Positions 1 to 8,639 of a stretch of DNA of 64,000 bases are shown here, piece after piece. Origin of the DNA: JBQTHD01 sp052390275 (lineage in GTDB: Bacteria > Actinomycetota > Acidimicrobiia > Acidimicrobiales > AC-14). The stretch spans positions 1 through 64,000 of the forward strand of contig JBQTHD010000019.1 of assembly GCA_052390275.1 (NCBI GenBank), written 5' to 3'. A model generated the notes under the pieces. The model did no database searches. It was given only the letters and a program-made list of their open reading frames with translations, and was not told the DNA's origin. Every line of letters begins with the position of its first letter. Position 1 is the stretch's first letter. Both the position numbers and the translations under genes were made by a program.

Positions 1-59
1 CCCTTGCGGGCCACGGCAACAACGTCACGACGGAACTCCAACGGGAATGCTTTAGCCAT
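1..59 (-). CDS. IS3-type transposase OrfA, N-terminal fragment cut by window edge
   Basis: The reverse strand starts with ATG at 59 and reads MAKAFPLEFRRDVVAVARKG up to the window edge. This matches the characteristic N-terminus of IS3-family OrfA helix-turn-helix proteins, which bind the element ends. An AAGGAG ribosome site lies seven bases upstream, supporting this start over the ATG six bases earlier. Only about 20 codons are visible, so it cannot be said whether the element is intact. Family assignment rests on this short stretch alone. Confidence 0.65.
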   Translation of the reverse strand, partial: MAKAFPLEFRRDVVAVARK

Positions 60-175
60 GATCATGCTCCTTCTAGTGAGGAGAGGCCCTCACGTTAGTC
101 GGAGTCAACCGATATAGGGGCAGACCCACCCAGCGGCCGTCGGCTGCTGATGACAGCTGTGCCTCGCAGCGGTTC

Positions 176-343
176 CTAGTGGTCTGTCTGCAAATTGGCT
201 GGGTGGGTACGGCGAGCCACTCGGCGTTCATGGCAAGGCGCGAGGTCGAGGGAATACCCGTAGGTCTTTCGAGGCCGAGCAACGCCGCCAGGGGCGCCGA
301 TGGCCGTCGTAACCACCAGATCAATTCGGCGACAGACCACTAG
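176..343. mobile_element. MITE-like element with terminal inverted repeats
   Basis: A 168-base segment is bounded by a perfect 13-base inverted repeat, CTAGTGGTCTGTC at 176-188 and its complement at 331-343. The similarity continues imperfectly inward to about 36 bases per end. No transposase can be read inside. The terminal CTAG could be part of the repeat or a target duplication. This is the form of a small non-autonomous element, next to an IS3-type gene at the window edge, but the parent transposon was not identified. Confidence 0.5.
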
Positions 344-455
344 TTCCGCACCTTCAGCACAAAGGGACACGCTGGACGGCCACGAAGCTCAAGATGATTG
401 ATCATTCTGCCGAGGCGGGTCTGGGAATCCAGCCGGCGCAGGGCCACGGCAAAAG

Positions 456-487
456 CAAGACCCCGCCGGCGAACCGGCGGGGTCTTG
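456..487 (-). terminator. Rho-independent terminator after the duplicated lipoprotein gene
   Basis: A perfect 14-base-pair GC-rich stem (456-469 with 474-487) closes a CGAA tetraloop. On the reverse strand it is followed by CTTTTGCC. It lies 36 bases past the stop codon at 524 of the minus-strand lipoprotein gene. Sequence 344-455 between it and the MITE-like element holds no recognisable gene. Confidence 0.8.
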
Positions 488-523
488 TCGTTTACGGCGT
501 GGCGGCCAGAGGCCGCCGATGGG

Positions 524-1810
524 CTATGAGGAGAACTTCTCGGGGAACTTCTTGACAGTCGCCTCGGCCAGCACGTCGGCGGTGTCCGACATGTGGGCCA
601 CGGCCGCACGGAGAGCCTTGGCCGTCCCGGGGGCGTCCTTGGCAGCCTGGGCGTCGATCACGGCGGCCAGGGTGGTGATGTGCATGGTGACGGCTTCCTC
701 GACGGCTGCGGCCGGGAGGTTGCTGTTGACCGTGTTGATGGTCTCACCAAAGGTCTTGGCGTAGGCCAAAAGGTCGGCAACGGCCTTGTCGGCCCCCGCC
801 TTGTTGTTGGCGGCCTTGGCCTGGGTGTAGGCGACGACGGCCGGGATGTGGCCGTTGGAGCGCCACAGACCATCGAAGGCGGTTCCGACTTCGGAGCCGT
901 AGACGCTGCCCACGGCGGCCGTCAGGTCGGCGGTGTTGCTGCCGGTGAGGCCGTTCAGGGCAGTGGCGGCGGCGTTGAACTGGGGCGTACGGCCTCCCAG
1001 GGCACCACCGGTGGCGCTGGCCGCCAGCAGGACGTGCTCCCGCAGCAGCGAGGTCAGGCCCGAGCGCAGCTCTGCGGCCTTGGAGTCAGCGGCGCCGTCG
1101 AACTTCTCGGGGAACTTGGCGGCGGTGGCCCCGGCCAGAGCGGTGGCCAGATCACCCATGTGGGCGTAGGCGGCCCGGAGAGACGTGTACACCTTGGTCT
1201 GGTCGCCAGCCTTCTGTGCGTCGATGACCTCCTTGAGAGTGGTGATGTGCATCACGACACCCTCTTCGACCGCAGCGGCAGGCAGGTTGGAGTTGACGGT
1301 GTTCAGGGTCTCACCGAACGTCTTGGCGTAAGCCAAAAGGTCGGCAACAGCCTTGTCGGCGCCCGCCTTGTTGTTGGCGGCAATGGCCTGGGTGTAGGCG
1401 ACCACGGCCGGGATGTGGCCGTTGGAGCGCCACAGACCGTCGAACGCCTTGCCAACCTCAGAGCCGTAAGCCGAGGTGACGGCTGCAGTCAGGTCCGCGG
1501 TGTTGGAGTCGGTAGGCCCGTTGAGGGCGGTGGCGAATGCGGTGAAGCCGGGCGTGTCGCCCCGCAGAGCGGCGCCGGTGGCCAGAGCGGCCAGGTAGAC
1601 GTGCTCGGAGAGCAACCCGGTGAGGCCGGCACGGAGAGTGGCGGCGCCGGTGGTGGAGGTGGCGACCTCCGTGGCGGGAGCCGTGGTCTCGGTGGTCTCG
1701 CCAGCGGTGGTCTCGGTGCTCTCTTCCTCAGTGCTGCCACCGCAGGCGGTGGCAGTGAGGACCAGAGCAAGGGCCCCCCCGGTCAGCTTGGTCATTACCT
1801 TGCGATTCAC
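524..1810 (-). CDS. Secreted lipoprotein with two tandem helical His-containing domains
   Basis: The GTG at 1810 is preferred as start: GGAGG lies ten bases upstream, and it gives a compact lipoprotein signal (MNRKVMTKL, hydrophobic core, lipobox TATAC). An ATG at 1840 is the alternative. After a Thr/Glu-rich linker come two copies of a roughly 180-residue, probably all-helical domain, each with a conserved SEH/REHV start, YGSEVG, LWRSNGHI, a MHITTL motif, a late HMG/HMS and a FPEKF end. Such domains occur in Gram-positive secreted proteins, some labelled copper amine oxidase N-terminal-like. The repeated His residues may bind metal, but no function is established. Confidence 0.75.
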   Translation of the reverse strand: MNRKVMTKLTGGALALVLTATACGGSTEEESTETTAGETTETTAPATEVATSTTGAATLRAGLTGLLSEHVYLAALATGAALRGDTPGFTAFATALNGPTDSNTADLTAAVTSAYGSEVGKAFDGLWRSNGHIPAVVAYTQAIAANNKAGADKAVADLLAYAKTFGETLNTVNSNLPAAAVEEGVVMHITTLKEVIDAQKAGDQTKVYTSLRAAYAHMGDLATALAGATAAKFPEKFDGAADSKAAELRSGLTSLLREHVLLAASATGGALGGRTPQFNAAATALNGLTGSNTADLTAAVGSVYGSEVGTAFDGLWRSNGHIPAVVAYTQAKAANNKAGADKAVADLLAYAKTFGETINTVNSNLPAAAVEEAVTMHITTLAAVIDAQAAKDAPGTAKALRAAVAHMSDTADVLAEATVKKFPEKFSS

Positions 1811-1914
1811 TCTGTTCGGTCCTCCATGGTCCGTTGGCATCTTGGGGTCGTGCGGTGGAACTTAGAACTGCGGGTACTGCGGTACAACGAACTCGCCGTC
1901 GCGGCCTGGGCCGA

Positions 1915-2358
1915 TCAGGCGACTGTGACTTCCCCGGTCATGGTGGCCGGATGGATCTCACAGAAATAGGGGAAGGTTCCAGGCTCGGAAAACTCGAACT
2001 CGTAGGTCTCGCCCTTCTCCAGATTGGCCGAACTGAACTTGCCATCGGAGTTGGAGGTGACCCCTGACCCCCCCTGGGTCACGGTGCCCGAAGTCACGGT
2101 GTGAAAACCCGCATCCTTCTGGGTCCACGTCACCGTAGTGCCCGGCGACACGGTGAGCTTGGCTGGCTTGTAGGCAATGAGGGACATCTCCACCGCCGAA
2201 CCCCCACTGGCGCCCTCGCCACTGGTGGATCCCGTGCTGCCGGGGTCGTCGGTGGCCGATTCGCCGCCGCCGCCACAGGCCGCCCCCACCAGTGCCAGGG
2301 CCGAGATTGCGCACAACCAGGTTCGTCTCACGTGCCTTTCTACGGCGCCACCTGGCAT
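1915..2358 (-). CDS. Cupredoxin (plastocyanin-like) lipoprotein
   Basis: A 147-residue protein with a lipobox (LVGAAC), a Ser/Gly/Thr linker and a plastocyanin-like beta domain. The type-1 copper ligands are visible: His in GFHTV, then Cys, His and Met in YFCEIHPATM. It should sit on the outer face of the membrane and carry electrons or bind copper. The ATG at 2358 is used here; a GTG at 2331 with AGAAAGG just upstream would give a tighter signal peptide and is possible. It lies between another lipoprotein and a GNAT gene, all on the minus strand, but the gaps suggest separate transcription. Confidence 0.85.
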   Translation of the reverse strand: MPGGAVERHVRRTWLCAISALALVGAACGGGGESATDDPGSTGSTSGEGASGGSAVEMSLIAYKPAKLTVSPGTTVTWTQKDAGFHTVTSGTVTQGGSGVTSNSDGKFSSANLEKGETYEFEFSEPGTFPYFCEIHPATMTGEVTVA

Positions 2359-2397
2359 GTGGATGGATTCAGCGCCAGCACCATCTGGCGCAGAGTT

Positions 2398-3645
2398 CTA
2401 AACCAAGGAGATCTCGTGACAGAAGGGACGGCCGTCGAAGGAGTGAGGGGCCGCGCCCGTCACGACCGCCTCGGCCAGGACGACATCGGTCGGTTGGGCC
2501 CACAGTCCCTTGAGGGCCGAGGCCAGCGGGTCGGCGACGTCGAGCCCCAGGGAAAGGAACGAGTACCCGGCCCCCACCCCCCGGTTGGCCGCCCCAACCA
2601 CCAGGGCCCGGGCCACGTCCATGCGGTCGTCGGAGACACAAAGGTGGACCAGGCTGAGGTTGCGCAGGGCCTGTCCGGGAGCGGGCAGGCGGGTGGCCCT
2701 GACCAGGGGTGCGGCCAGGTTGAACACCCGGCGCACCATCGCCAGGCGGGAGGAGTAACCCGTGACCCGGAATCGCTTGAACGAGTCGGTGTCCCAGACC
2801 CCGGCCAGGCCGACCAGCCGCCCGGACCGATCGCGAACCAGCAGATAGGACGGGTAGTCGAGACCGGGGGCCGCATTGATGAAGGCGTCGAGGCCAGCCT
2901 CGTCCAGGCATCCCCTGAGTTGGCGCGACGGTGCCCACCGCCGCCACAGATCGGCCATCTCCGCCAGGTCGGACGGCGCCGCCGGGGCGGTGGACAACTC
3001 ACCAGGCAAACGTCGCCGCAGGAGCAGGGGGAGGCTGTAGGCCCGGATGGTGGTCAGAGGGTGGACCCGGGGAAGCCCTCGCGGGCCCTCGAAGCGCTTC
3101 TCCATCGCCTGATTGCCGCCCAGCACGGTCATGACCACCAGCCCCGTCGGGCCGACCGCCTCCAGGCAACGCTTGGTCGCCCAGCGGCTGAGGGCATCGC
3201 CGACGCCTTGGCCCCGGAACTGCGGAAGTACCTTCAGGTCGCTCACATACATCGCCGAGGTTGGCCGCCCGTCGTGGTGAAGACGTCGCAGGGCGACGGC
3301 AATGCAGCCCACTACACGGTCGTCAATCTGAACTACTCCGGCCCGCCACGGCTGCGTCCACCCCGGGGGGAGCGAATCGTCATAATCCGCTGCCACCTCG
3401 GACTCGAGGCGGTTGAGAACGAAGAAATCCGGCGCCCGATCCGACGCCAGGGCGATGTCGCCCTCCATGGGACACGCAACCGAAAGCGCCACCAGATCGG
3501 GATTGTCCGCCTCCTGGCCCTCTCGTACCTCCCAGGCGTCGTGGCCTTTGCCGTCGGGATTGAAATGGTCGTTGACCAGTCCTTCAACCGCGTCGTCGTC
3601 CGCCGGGTCCGCCTCGTCACCGGCGGATCCAGGGACAATCGTCAT
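2398..3645 (-). CDS. GNAT-family N-acetyltransferase, long form
   Basis: A 415-residue protein whose residues about 90-190 form a GNAT domain: YVSDLKVLP followed by the acetyl-CoA loop QFRGQGVGDAL. The C-terminal half has weaker features of a second acyltransferase domain (for example FLSLGLDVADPLASAL near the end). GNAT enzymes transfer acyl groups from acyl-CoA to amines; the substrate here is unknown. Its ATG overlaps the stop of the upstream DUF3419-like gene by four bases, so the two are translationally coupled and probably work together. Confidence 0.75.
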   Translation of the reverse strand: MTIVPGSAGDEADPADDDAVEGLVNDHFNPDGKGHDAWEVREGQEADNPDLVALSVACPMEGDIALASDRAPDFFVLNRLESEVAADYDDSLPPGWTQPWRAGVVQIDDRVVGCIAVALRRLHHDGRPTSAMYVSDLKVLPQFRGQGVGDALSRWATKRCLEAVGPTGLVVMTVLGGNQAMEKRFEGPRGLPRVHPLTTIRAYSLPLLLRRRLPGELSTAPAAPSDLAEMADLWRRWAPSRQLRGCLDEAGLDAFINAAPGLDYPSYLLVRDRSGRLVGLAGVWDTDSFKRFRVTGYSSRLAMVRRVFNLAAPLVRATRLPAPGQALRNLSLVHLCVSDDRMDVARALVVGAANRGVGAGYSFLSLGLDVADPLASALKGLWAQPTDVVLAEAVVTGAAPHSFDGRPFCHEISLV

Positions 3646-4799
3646 CCGGTCACTCGGCAGGCGGCCAAACGGCGCTGCACGGCGCTGCGGTCGGCCAGAA
3701 TCAGCGTCTCCCCGCGAGGGCGATCCTCCTCGATCCGGCCGGCCCAGGCGGGAGGTATCTCCGTCCAGCCCAGGAAGTTGCGGATCACCAGAGGGGCTCC
3801 GGCGACAGCGGTACGCACCACCTGGGCGAGCAGTTCATGCAGTTGCACGGCAGTCAGCCACTCGCAGATGTTCGACAGGGCGAAGCCGTCAACGCTCTGG
3901 GCCGGCTGCGTGGCCAGGTAGGACGCCACGTCGGTGGCCACCAGCGTGAGTCGCCCCAGGGCGTCATCGCCCCCTGAGGAAGCCGACGCGTCACTGCCCC
4001 GCCTGTCCGGGTCGGGGCTCAGGTAGGGAGGGACCCCGCCGGACTCGGTCCCTGGGTACCGCCCGGTGAGCATGTGGTGAACGAAGTAGTTGGTGGCGAT
4101 CGGAATGGCAGTGAGGGTGTGGTCGGCTGCGGCGCGAAAATGGCGTGCGAAGCTGGGGTTGTCGACGTGGGCGAAGAAGGCCGGGTCATAGGCCCGGCGA
4201 AGGACCGCCCGGTTGAGCAGCACCGCGAAGAAGGCCCTCCAGCGTGGGGTGTCCCACTCGGAAGCGAACAGGCGCTGCTGGGCCTCGAGAGTAGGGGCGG
4301 CCAGCATGCGTTCGATCCGGCCGGTCGGGTGAACGCCGGTCCTGAGAGCGGCAACCACCGTGGCGATGAATCTCTCGGTCACGCCGGAGCCCAGCACCCC
4401 CTTGTCGATGGCCCGGGAGTGGAGGCTCCAATAGGAACGGGCGGCGGGGGACAACCCGGGGGCCAACCGAGAAAAGGCCCGACGCCGTTGTTCGGGCCGG
4501 GCGCCATGGCCACCCAGAAAGGCCGTCGCCTCCTCGTGCCCCAGTTCGCCAACAGCCAGGGCCTTCAGTTCCACCAGGTGGAGTTGGGTGCGGTTCAGGT
4601 CGACCGCCACCACCTGTCCCTGGCCCCGATGCAGGAGGGACAAAGCGGTGCACCCTCCTGACGCCACCACCACCACCCTCCCGTCGAGGGCAGGCGCCAG
4701 GACGTCGAGTTCGAGGAGGGGATCCTCCCTGACCTGGGCGAAGAACAGCCGGTCGTCCTGGCCTCCTCCCGGATCGAGCCGACGGATCGGCCCGGTCAT
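3642..4799 (-). CDS. BtaA-like SAM:3-amino-3-carboxypropyl transferase (DUF3419)
   Basis: A 385-residue protein with the DUF3419 layout: an early SAM-binding segment VVVVASGGCTALSLL, then VAVDLNRTQLHLVELKALA with the acidic ribose-binding residue, and the late NICEWLTA and RNFLGWTEIP segments. BtaA in betaine-lipid synthesis transfers the aminocarboxypropyl group of SAM to diacylglycerol. No BtaB-like methyltransferase is next to it, so the acceptor may differ. It is divergent from the biosynthetic operon that starts at 4865, with only 65 bases between, and is coupled to the downstream GNAT gene. Confidence 0.78.
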   Translation of the reverse strand: MTGPIRRLDPGGGQDDRLFFAQVREDPLLELDVLAPALDGRVVVVASGGCTALSLLHRGQGQVVAVDLNRTQLHLVELKALAVGELGHEEATAFLGGHGARPEQRRRAFSRLAPGLSPAARSYWSLHSRAIDKGVLGSGVTERFIATVVAALRTGVHPTGRIERMLAAPTLEAQQRLFASEWDTPRWRAFFAVLLNRAVLRRAYDPAFFAHVDNPSFARHFRAAADHTLTAIPIATNYFVHHMLTGRYPGTESGGVPPYLSPDPDRRGSDASASSGGDDALGRLTLVATDVASYLATQPAQSVDGFALSNICEWLTAVQLHELLAQVVRTAVAGAPLVIRNFLGWTEIPPAWAGRIEEDRPRGETLILADRSAVQRRLAACRVTG

Positions 4800-4864
4800 C
4801 TGCCGGTGCCCATTGGCTCAGCCATGGGTAGTGGTGTAACACCTTCGGGCGCGCGGAGCGGCGG

Positions 4865-6745
4865 ATGCAGTCGGGGCCCTTCGGTCGTACCATCGAACAG
4901 ATGGTCAACCGGATGGACGTGCTGTCCGGATGGCTGACTGAGGGGAATCGGCCGGGCCGTGAACGCCCGGCTATCGAGCACGCTCAGAATCGCCAGCCTT
5001 CGCTCACCGGTTCGGGTCTGGTTGGTGCGGTCGAGGCCATTGACAACGACCTCGCCGCCCACGGTGCTGGCCCCGGCGACCGGGTGATCCTGTGGGACGA
5101 GCCCGGCCCCGCCTGGCTGGCCGCCTGGTTGGGAGCGCTTCGCCGGGGATGCGTGACAGTTCCCCTCGATTCACGCTTGACCGACGCCGAGGCTCGATCC
5201 CTGATCGACCGGTCCCAAGTGACCGCAGCGGTTACCGGGCCGACGTTCGCCAGCCGCTGGGCGGCCGCGGGGCACCGACCGGCAATCTTGGCCTGGGAGC
5301 ACGTATCTGCCGCCGCCGGTACCGGGCCCACCATCGAATCGAACCAAAGCGCCGAGCCCGGACAACTCCCGGAGTCCCCCGGGGCCCTGGAGGTTGCGGC
5401 GGCCGACCCGGTCACCTTGGTATGGACCTCAGGCACCACGGGAGCGCCTCGCGGGGTGCTGCTCTCTGGCCTCAACCTGGCCTATGTCGTGGAACAGGTG
5501 GCGACGGGTCAGACCTTGAGCGCGTCCGACCGGTGGCTATCGGTTCTGCCCCCCAACCACCTCCTGGAGTTGGTGTGCGGGTTGCTGCCGGCCTTGTCCA
5601 CCGGCGCCTCCACCATCGTGGCCGGGACACTCATGCCCGGTGACCTGGTCACCATGGTGGCCGAGAAGGCCATCACCCACATGGTGGTCGTCCCGGCCGT
5701 GCTGGCCGGACTGGCGAAATACCTGCAGGCGGGCTCCGCTGACGCCACGGCCGACGGTCGGTTGTCGAGCCTGAAGGCCGTCTACTGCGGCGGGGCGGCG
5801 CTGGACCCGGGTATCGCCCTGGCCATGGAACGGGTCGGCGTCGTCGTGTACCCGGGCTACGGATTGACCGAGACCAGCCCCGTGGTGGCCATGTGCGCCC
5901 CGGGGTCGATTCGATACGGGTCCGTCGGGCGGCCGTTGGCCGGTACCGAGGTCCGCCTCAGGGCGCCCGATCGCCAGGCAGCAGGGGCGCCCACAGATGA
6001 CCCGGCGACGGCTGCAGAAGTGATCCGGGCCGAGGCGGACCATCCCGGCGAGGGGGAACTCTGCGTCCGCGGGCCTGGGGTGATGCTCGGCTACTGGAAC
6101 GACCCCGAGGCCACCGCCAACGCCATCGATACCCAGGGATGGCTGGGAACGGGGGACCTGGCCACGATCGATCCCCAGGGTTTCATCACCATTACCGGAC
6201 GGGTTTCGGTTCGGATCGTTCTCATCTCGGGGAAGAAGGTGGATCCCACCGAGGTTGAGAACGCGCTCACCGCCGATGGCACCTTTGCCGAGGCCTGCGT
6301 CCTTGCCTGGCCGCCGCCGGCCCGCCCCGGGGTCGGGGGCGGGGGCAGGGGCGGGGCGGCCAAGTCCGTCGAGGTGATCGGCATCGTTCGCCCCAGCGGT
6401 GATTACCTCCTCGCCGGCACCGGACCGGTATCTAGACCGGTCCCTGGCACTTCGGTCGTTGCAACCGGGCCTGCTGAATGGGCAACCGAGGTTGCCACTG
6501 GCCTAGTGGGCCGGCTCAGCCCCTACAAGCGCCCCCATCGCATCCTGGTTCATCCCGGTCCTCTGCCGCGAACCGCCAAAGGCACCGTTCGGCGGGGCGA
6601 AGTCGCGGCCTGGCTGGCGCGGACTCTCGATCCCGCTGTCCAGGAACACCATGAGGCTGGAGACCCGACGACGACCCGAATTGACGACACCTCACGTCAC
6701 CGGATTGTCGACACGGCAAGCGGATCGTCCGGGACGGCTGGCTGA
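4865..6745 (+). CDS. Acyl-AMP ligase (ANL superfamily), first gene of carrier-protein operon
   Basis: A 626-residue adenylate-forming enzyme. The P-loop VWTSGTTGAPRGVLLSG, the A5-like YPGYGLTETSPVV, the hinge GWLGTGDLATIDPQG and the catalytic-lysine region ISGKKVDPTEVE are all present. It should activate a carboxylic acid as acyl-AMP and load CoA or one of the two carrier proteins encoded downstream. The ATG at 4865 has GGAG six bases before it; ATGs at 4901 and 4913 lack a clear ribosome site. A disordered insert lies around residues 375-400. The stop shares one base with the next ATG, making it the first of nine tightly packed genes. Confidence 0.85.
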   Translation: MQSGPFGRTIEQMVNRMDVLSGWLTEGNRPGRERPAIEHAQNRQPSLTGSGLVGAVEAIDNDLAAHGAGPGDRVILWDEPGPAWLAAWLGALRRGCVTVPLDSRLTDAEARSLIDRSQVTAAVTGPTFASRWAAAGHRPAILAWEHVSAAAGTGPTIESNQSAEPGQLPESPGALEVAAADPVTLVWTSGTTGAPRGVLLSGLNLAYVVEQVATGQTLSASDRWLSVLPPNHLLELVCGLLPALSTGASTIVAGTLMPGDLVTMVAEKAITHMVVVPAVLAGLAKYLQAGSADATADGRLSSLKAVYCGGAALDPGIALAMERVGVVVYPGYGLTETSPVVAMCAPGSIRYGSVGRPLAGTEVRLRAPDRQAAGAPTDDPATAAEVIRAEADHPGEGELCVRGPGVMLGYWNDPEATANAIDTQGWLGTGDLATIDPQGFITITGRVSVRIVLISGKKVDPTEVENALTADGTFAEACVLAWPPPARPGVGGGGRGGAAKSVEVIGIVRPSGDYLLAGTGPVSRPVPGTSVVATGPAEWATEVATGLVGRLSPYKRPHRILVHPGPLPRTAKGTVRRGEVAAWLARTLDPAVQEHHEAGDPTTTRIDDTSRHRIVDTASGSSGTAG

Positions 6746-7746
6746 TGGTCGCCGTATATCGGGATCCGGCCTACCTCGATGGGATCGGATGGTGTCTGGG
6801 AAGCCAGCGCCAAACGGTTCCTGAGGCCCTGGCCGCCGGTCGGGTCCGGGCCAGCGCGCAGGCGTTCGCGTCGGCCGGCTTCGTCAGCCATCACGTCTGC
6901 AGCGACGGTGAAACGGCCTACGACCTGGCCCTGGCCGCCGCCACCCAGGCCGGGGAAAAGGCGATGACGGGCGTGGGGGCCATCATCTATTCCACGTGCC
7001 TGCCGACCAACGCCAACCTGGCCGGGCCCGCTGAGTTCGCCTCCAGCCGGGACGTGAAGCACCTCATGGACTTCCCCGCCAGCCGCCTGCAGCGAGACCT
7101 GGATCTCCCCGATGCGTTCGTGATCGGGCTTACCCAACAGGCCTGTACGGCCATGTTGGGGTCACTTCGCCTGGGCACCGCCCTGCTCGGCTCCGAAGCC
7201 GGCTTGGATGCGATCCTGTGCGTCACCGCCGACCGGTTCCCCCCGGGGGCCCTTTACGAACAGGCCTACAACCTGGTCTCCGACGGGGCCGCTGGCTGTG
7301 TGGTCTCCCGGAGCCCCGGTCGGTACCGGATCCTTGCCGCCCACCATCTGACCCGGGGTGGCCTGGTTCACGCCGGCGACGACGAGACCATTGGCGCCTT
7401 TTTCGCCGCCACCGGGCAGTTGATGACAGAACTGATGGAGGGCTGCGGACTCCAGCCTGCCCAGGTTCACCGGGTGGTGACGCAGAACACCGACCCACGG
7501 GCGTGGCGAATCTTGGGGCCCACGCTGGGATTCGGTCCGTCACAGATCTGGGCGCCCACTCTGGCCGAGGTCGGTCACGTGATCAGCGCTGACAGCCTCA
7601 TCAACCTGGCCGCACTTGACGACGTCGACCGTGCCGGGGGAGGGGCCCAACCGGGCGATCTGATCATCCTGGTCATGGCCGGTTACGGCCTGAATACCCA
7701 AGCCGTCCTGCTCGAGCGGGTGGCCGCCGCCGGTCCGGCGGCCTGA
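6745..7746 (+). CDS. KAS III-like (FabH-type) condensing enzyme with altered triad
   Basis: A 333-residue thiolase-fold protein of FabH size. The nucleophile Cys134 lies in GLTQQACTAM. Where FabH has its His (PHQAN) this protein reads VVTQNTDP (246-251), and where FabH has its Asn (GNTSAAS) it reads GHVISADS with His278. The Cys is therefore kept while the His and Asn positions are changed. Such variants occur among KAS III relatives that transfer or condense unusual acyl groups. Here it would join an acyl group with a carrier-bound partner from the same operon. It overlaps both neighbours by one base. Confidence 0.82.
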   Translation: MVAVYRDPAYLDGIGWCLGSQRQTVPEALAAGRVRASAQAFASAGFVSHHVCSDGETAYDLALAAATQAGEKAMTGVGAIIYSTCLPTNANLAGPAEFASSRDVKHLMDFPASRLQRDLDLPDAFVIGLTQQACTAMLGSLRLGTALLGSEAGLDAILCVTADRFPPGALYEQAYNLVSDGAAGCVVSRSPGRYRILAAHHLTRGGLVHAGDDETIGAFFAATGQLMTELMEGCGLQPAQVHRVVTQNTDPRAWRILGPTLGFGPSQIWAPTLAEVGHVISADSLINLAALDDVDRAGGGAQPGDLIILVMAGYGLNTQAVLLERVAAAGPAA

Positions 7747-8639
7747 TGAGCACCCCTTCCGGCCGGGCAGGCCAACCTTTACCGGAGTTGGCCCGACGCC
7801 TCGCCGCGGCTTCGGTCCGCAGCCGCAGGGATCCCGAGACCGCCATCGACTGGCCGGCCTCGATCGATCCCGCCGCCTGGTTCATGCGCCCGGAGTGGGT
7901 CTCGGCCTACGACACCCCGTGGTGGGAGGCCCTCGACACCCCGTCCCGCCAGCGCCTCAGCTTCTACGAGGCCGTCAACTTCTTCAGCCTCAACATTCAC
8001 GGCGAGCGCCAACTCATGGCCGGCCTGGCACGGCGTCTGTATGCGCCGGGCCTGGAGGGGGTGAGCCCGTACATCCATCACTTCCTGGCCGAGGAGAACA
8101 ACCACAGCCTGTGGTTCGCCACCTTCTGCACCCGTTACGCCGGCGCCATCTATCCCGACCGCGCTGTCACCTTTCCCAGCCATGCGGCTCCCGGTCAGGA
8201 CGACGTTTGCTTCTTCGCCCGCGTGGTGATCTTCGAGGAGATCGTCGACCGCTACAACCAGGCCATGGCCGCGGACGACCGGGTAGAACCGGTGGCCCGC
8301 CAGATCAACGCCAACCACCATGCCGAAGAGATCCGCCACCTCGCCTTCGGGCGCCGCCTGGCACTCGAGTTGTGGGCGCAGTGGGCGCCGACCTGGAGTG
8401 ACGAGGTCCGCGCTGAGGTGAGGACGCACCTCGACGGCTTTGTCGAGGACACCTGGCGATCGTTCTACCGGGCCGAGGCCTACCGGGATGCCGGCTTGGC
8501 CGAGCCATGGGCCCTTGCACGGCGGATCTGGTCATCCCCGGCCGCTGTGGCCCATCGGGAACGGGTGAGCGCCGAAGCCCTGGCTCCGCTGGTATCGGCC
8601 GGAGTCCTGACCCTGCCCGGACCCCCGGCCCCAGGCTGA
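7746..8639 (+). CDS. AurF-type diiron N-oxygenase
   Basis: A 297-residue helical protein with the AurF ligand pattern: Glu87 (HGER), Glu117-x2-His120 (EENNH), Glu165 (IFEEIVD), then His191-x3-Glu195-x2-His198 (HHAEEIRH). AurF and relatives use two irons and O2 to oxidise amino groups to hydroxylamine, nitroso or nitro groups, in some pathways on carrier-bound substrates. The next genes encode a carrier protein and an amino acid:carrier protein ligase, which suggests an aminoacyl thioester as substrate. This is inferred from context, not shown. Confidence 0.82.
   Translation: MSTPSGRAGQPLPELARRLAAASVRSRRDPETAIDWPASIDPAAWFMRPEWVSAYDTPWWEALDTPSRQRLSFYEAVNFFSLNIHGERQLMAGLARRLYAPGLEGVSPYIHHFLAEENNHSLWFATFCTRYAGAIYPDRAVTFPSHAAPGQDDVCFFARVVIFEEIVDRYNQAMAADDRVEPVARQINANHHAEEIRHLAFGRRLALELWAQWAPTWSDEVRAEVRTHLDGFVEDTWRSFYRAEAYRDAGLAEPWALARRIWSSPAAVAHRERVSAEALAPLVSAGVLTLPGPPAPG

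Noticed and set aside
593..1969. Long plus-strand open frame opposite the duplicated lipoprotein gene
   Set aside because: It mirrors the high-GC third-position pattern of the minus-strand gene and has no recognisable domain, ribosome site or conserved motif.
2101..3921. 606-codon plus-strand open frame opposite the cupredoxin, GNAT and BtaA-like genes
   Set aside because: It crosses three well-supported minus-strand genes and has no domain of its own.
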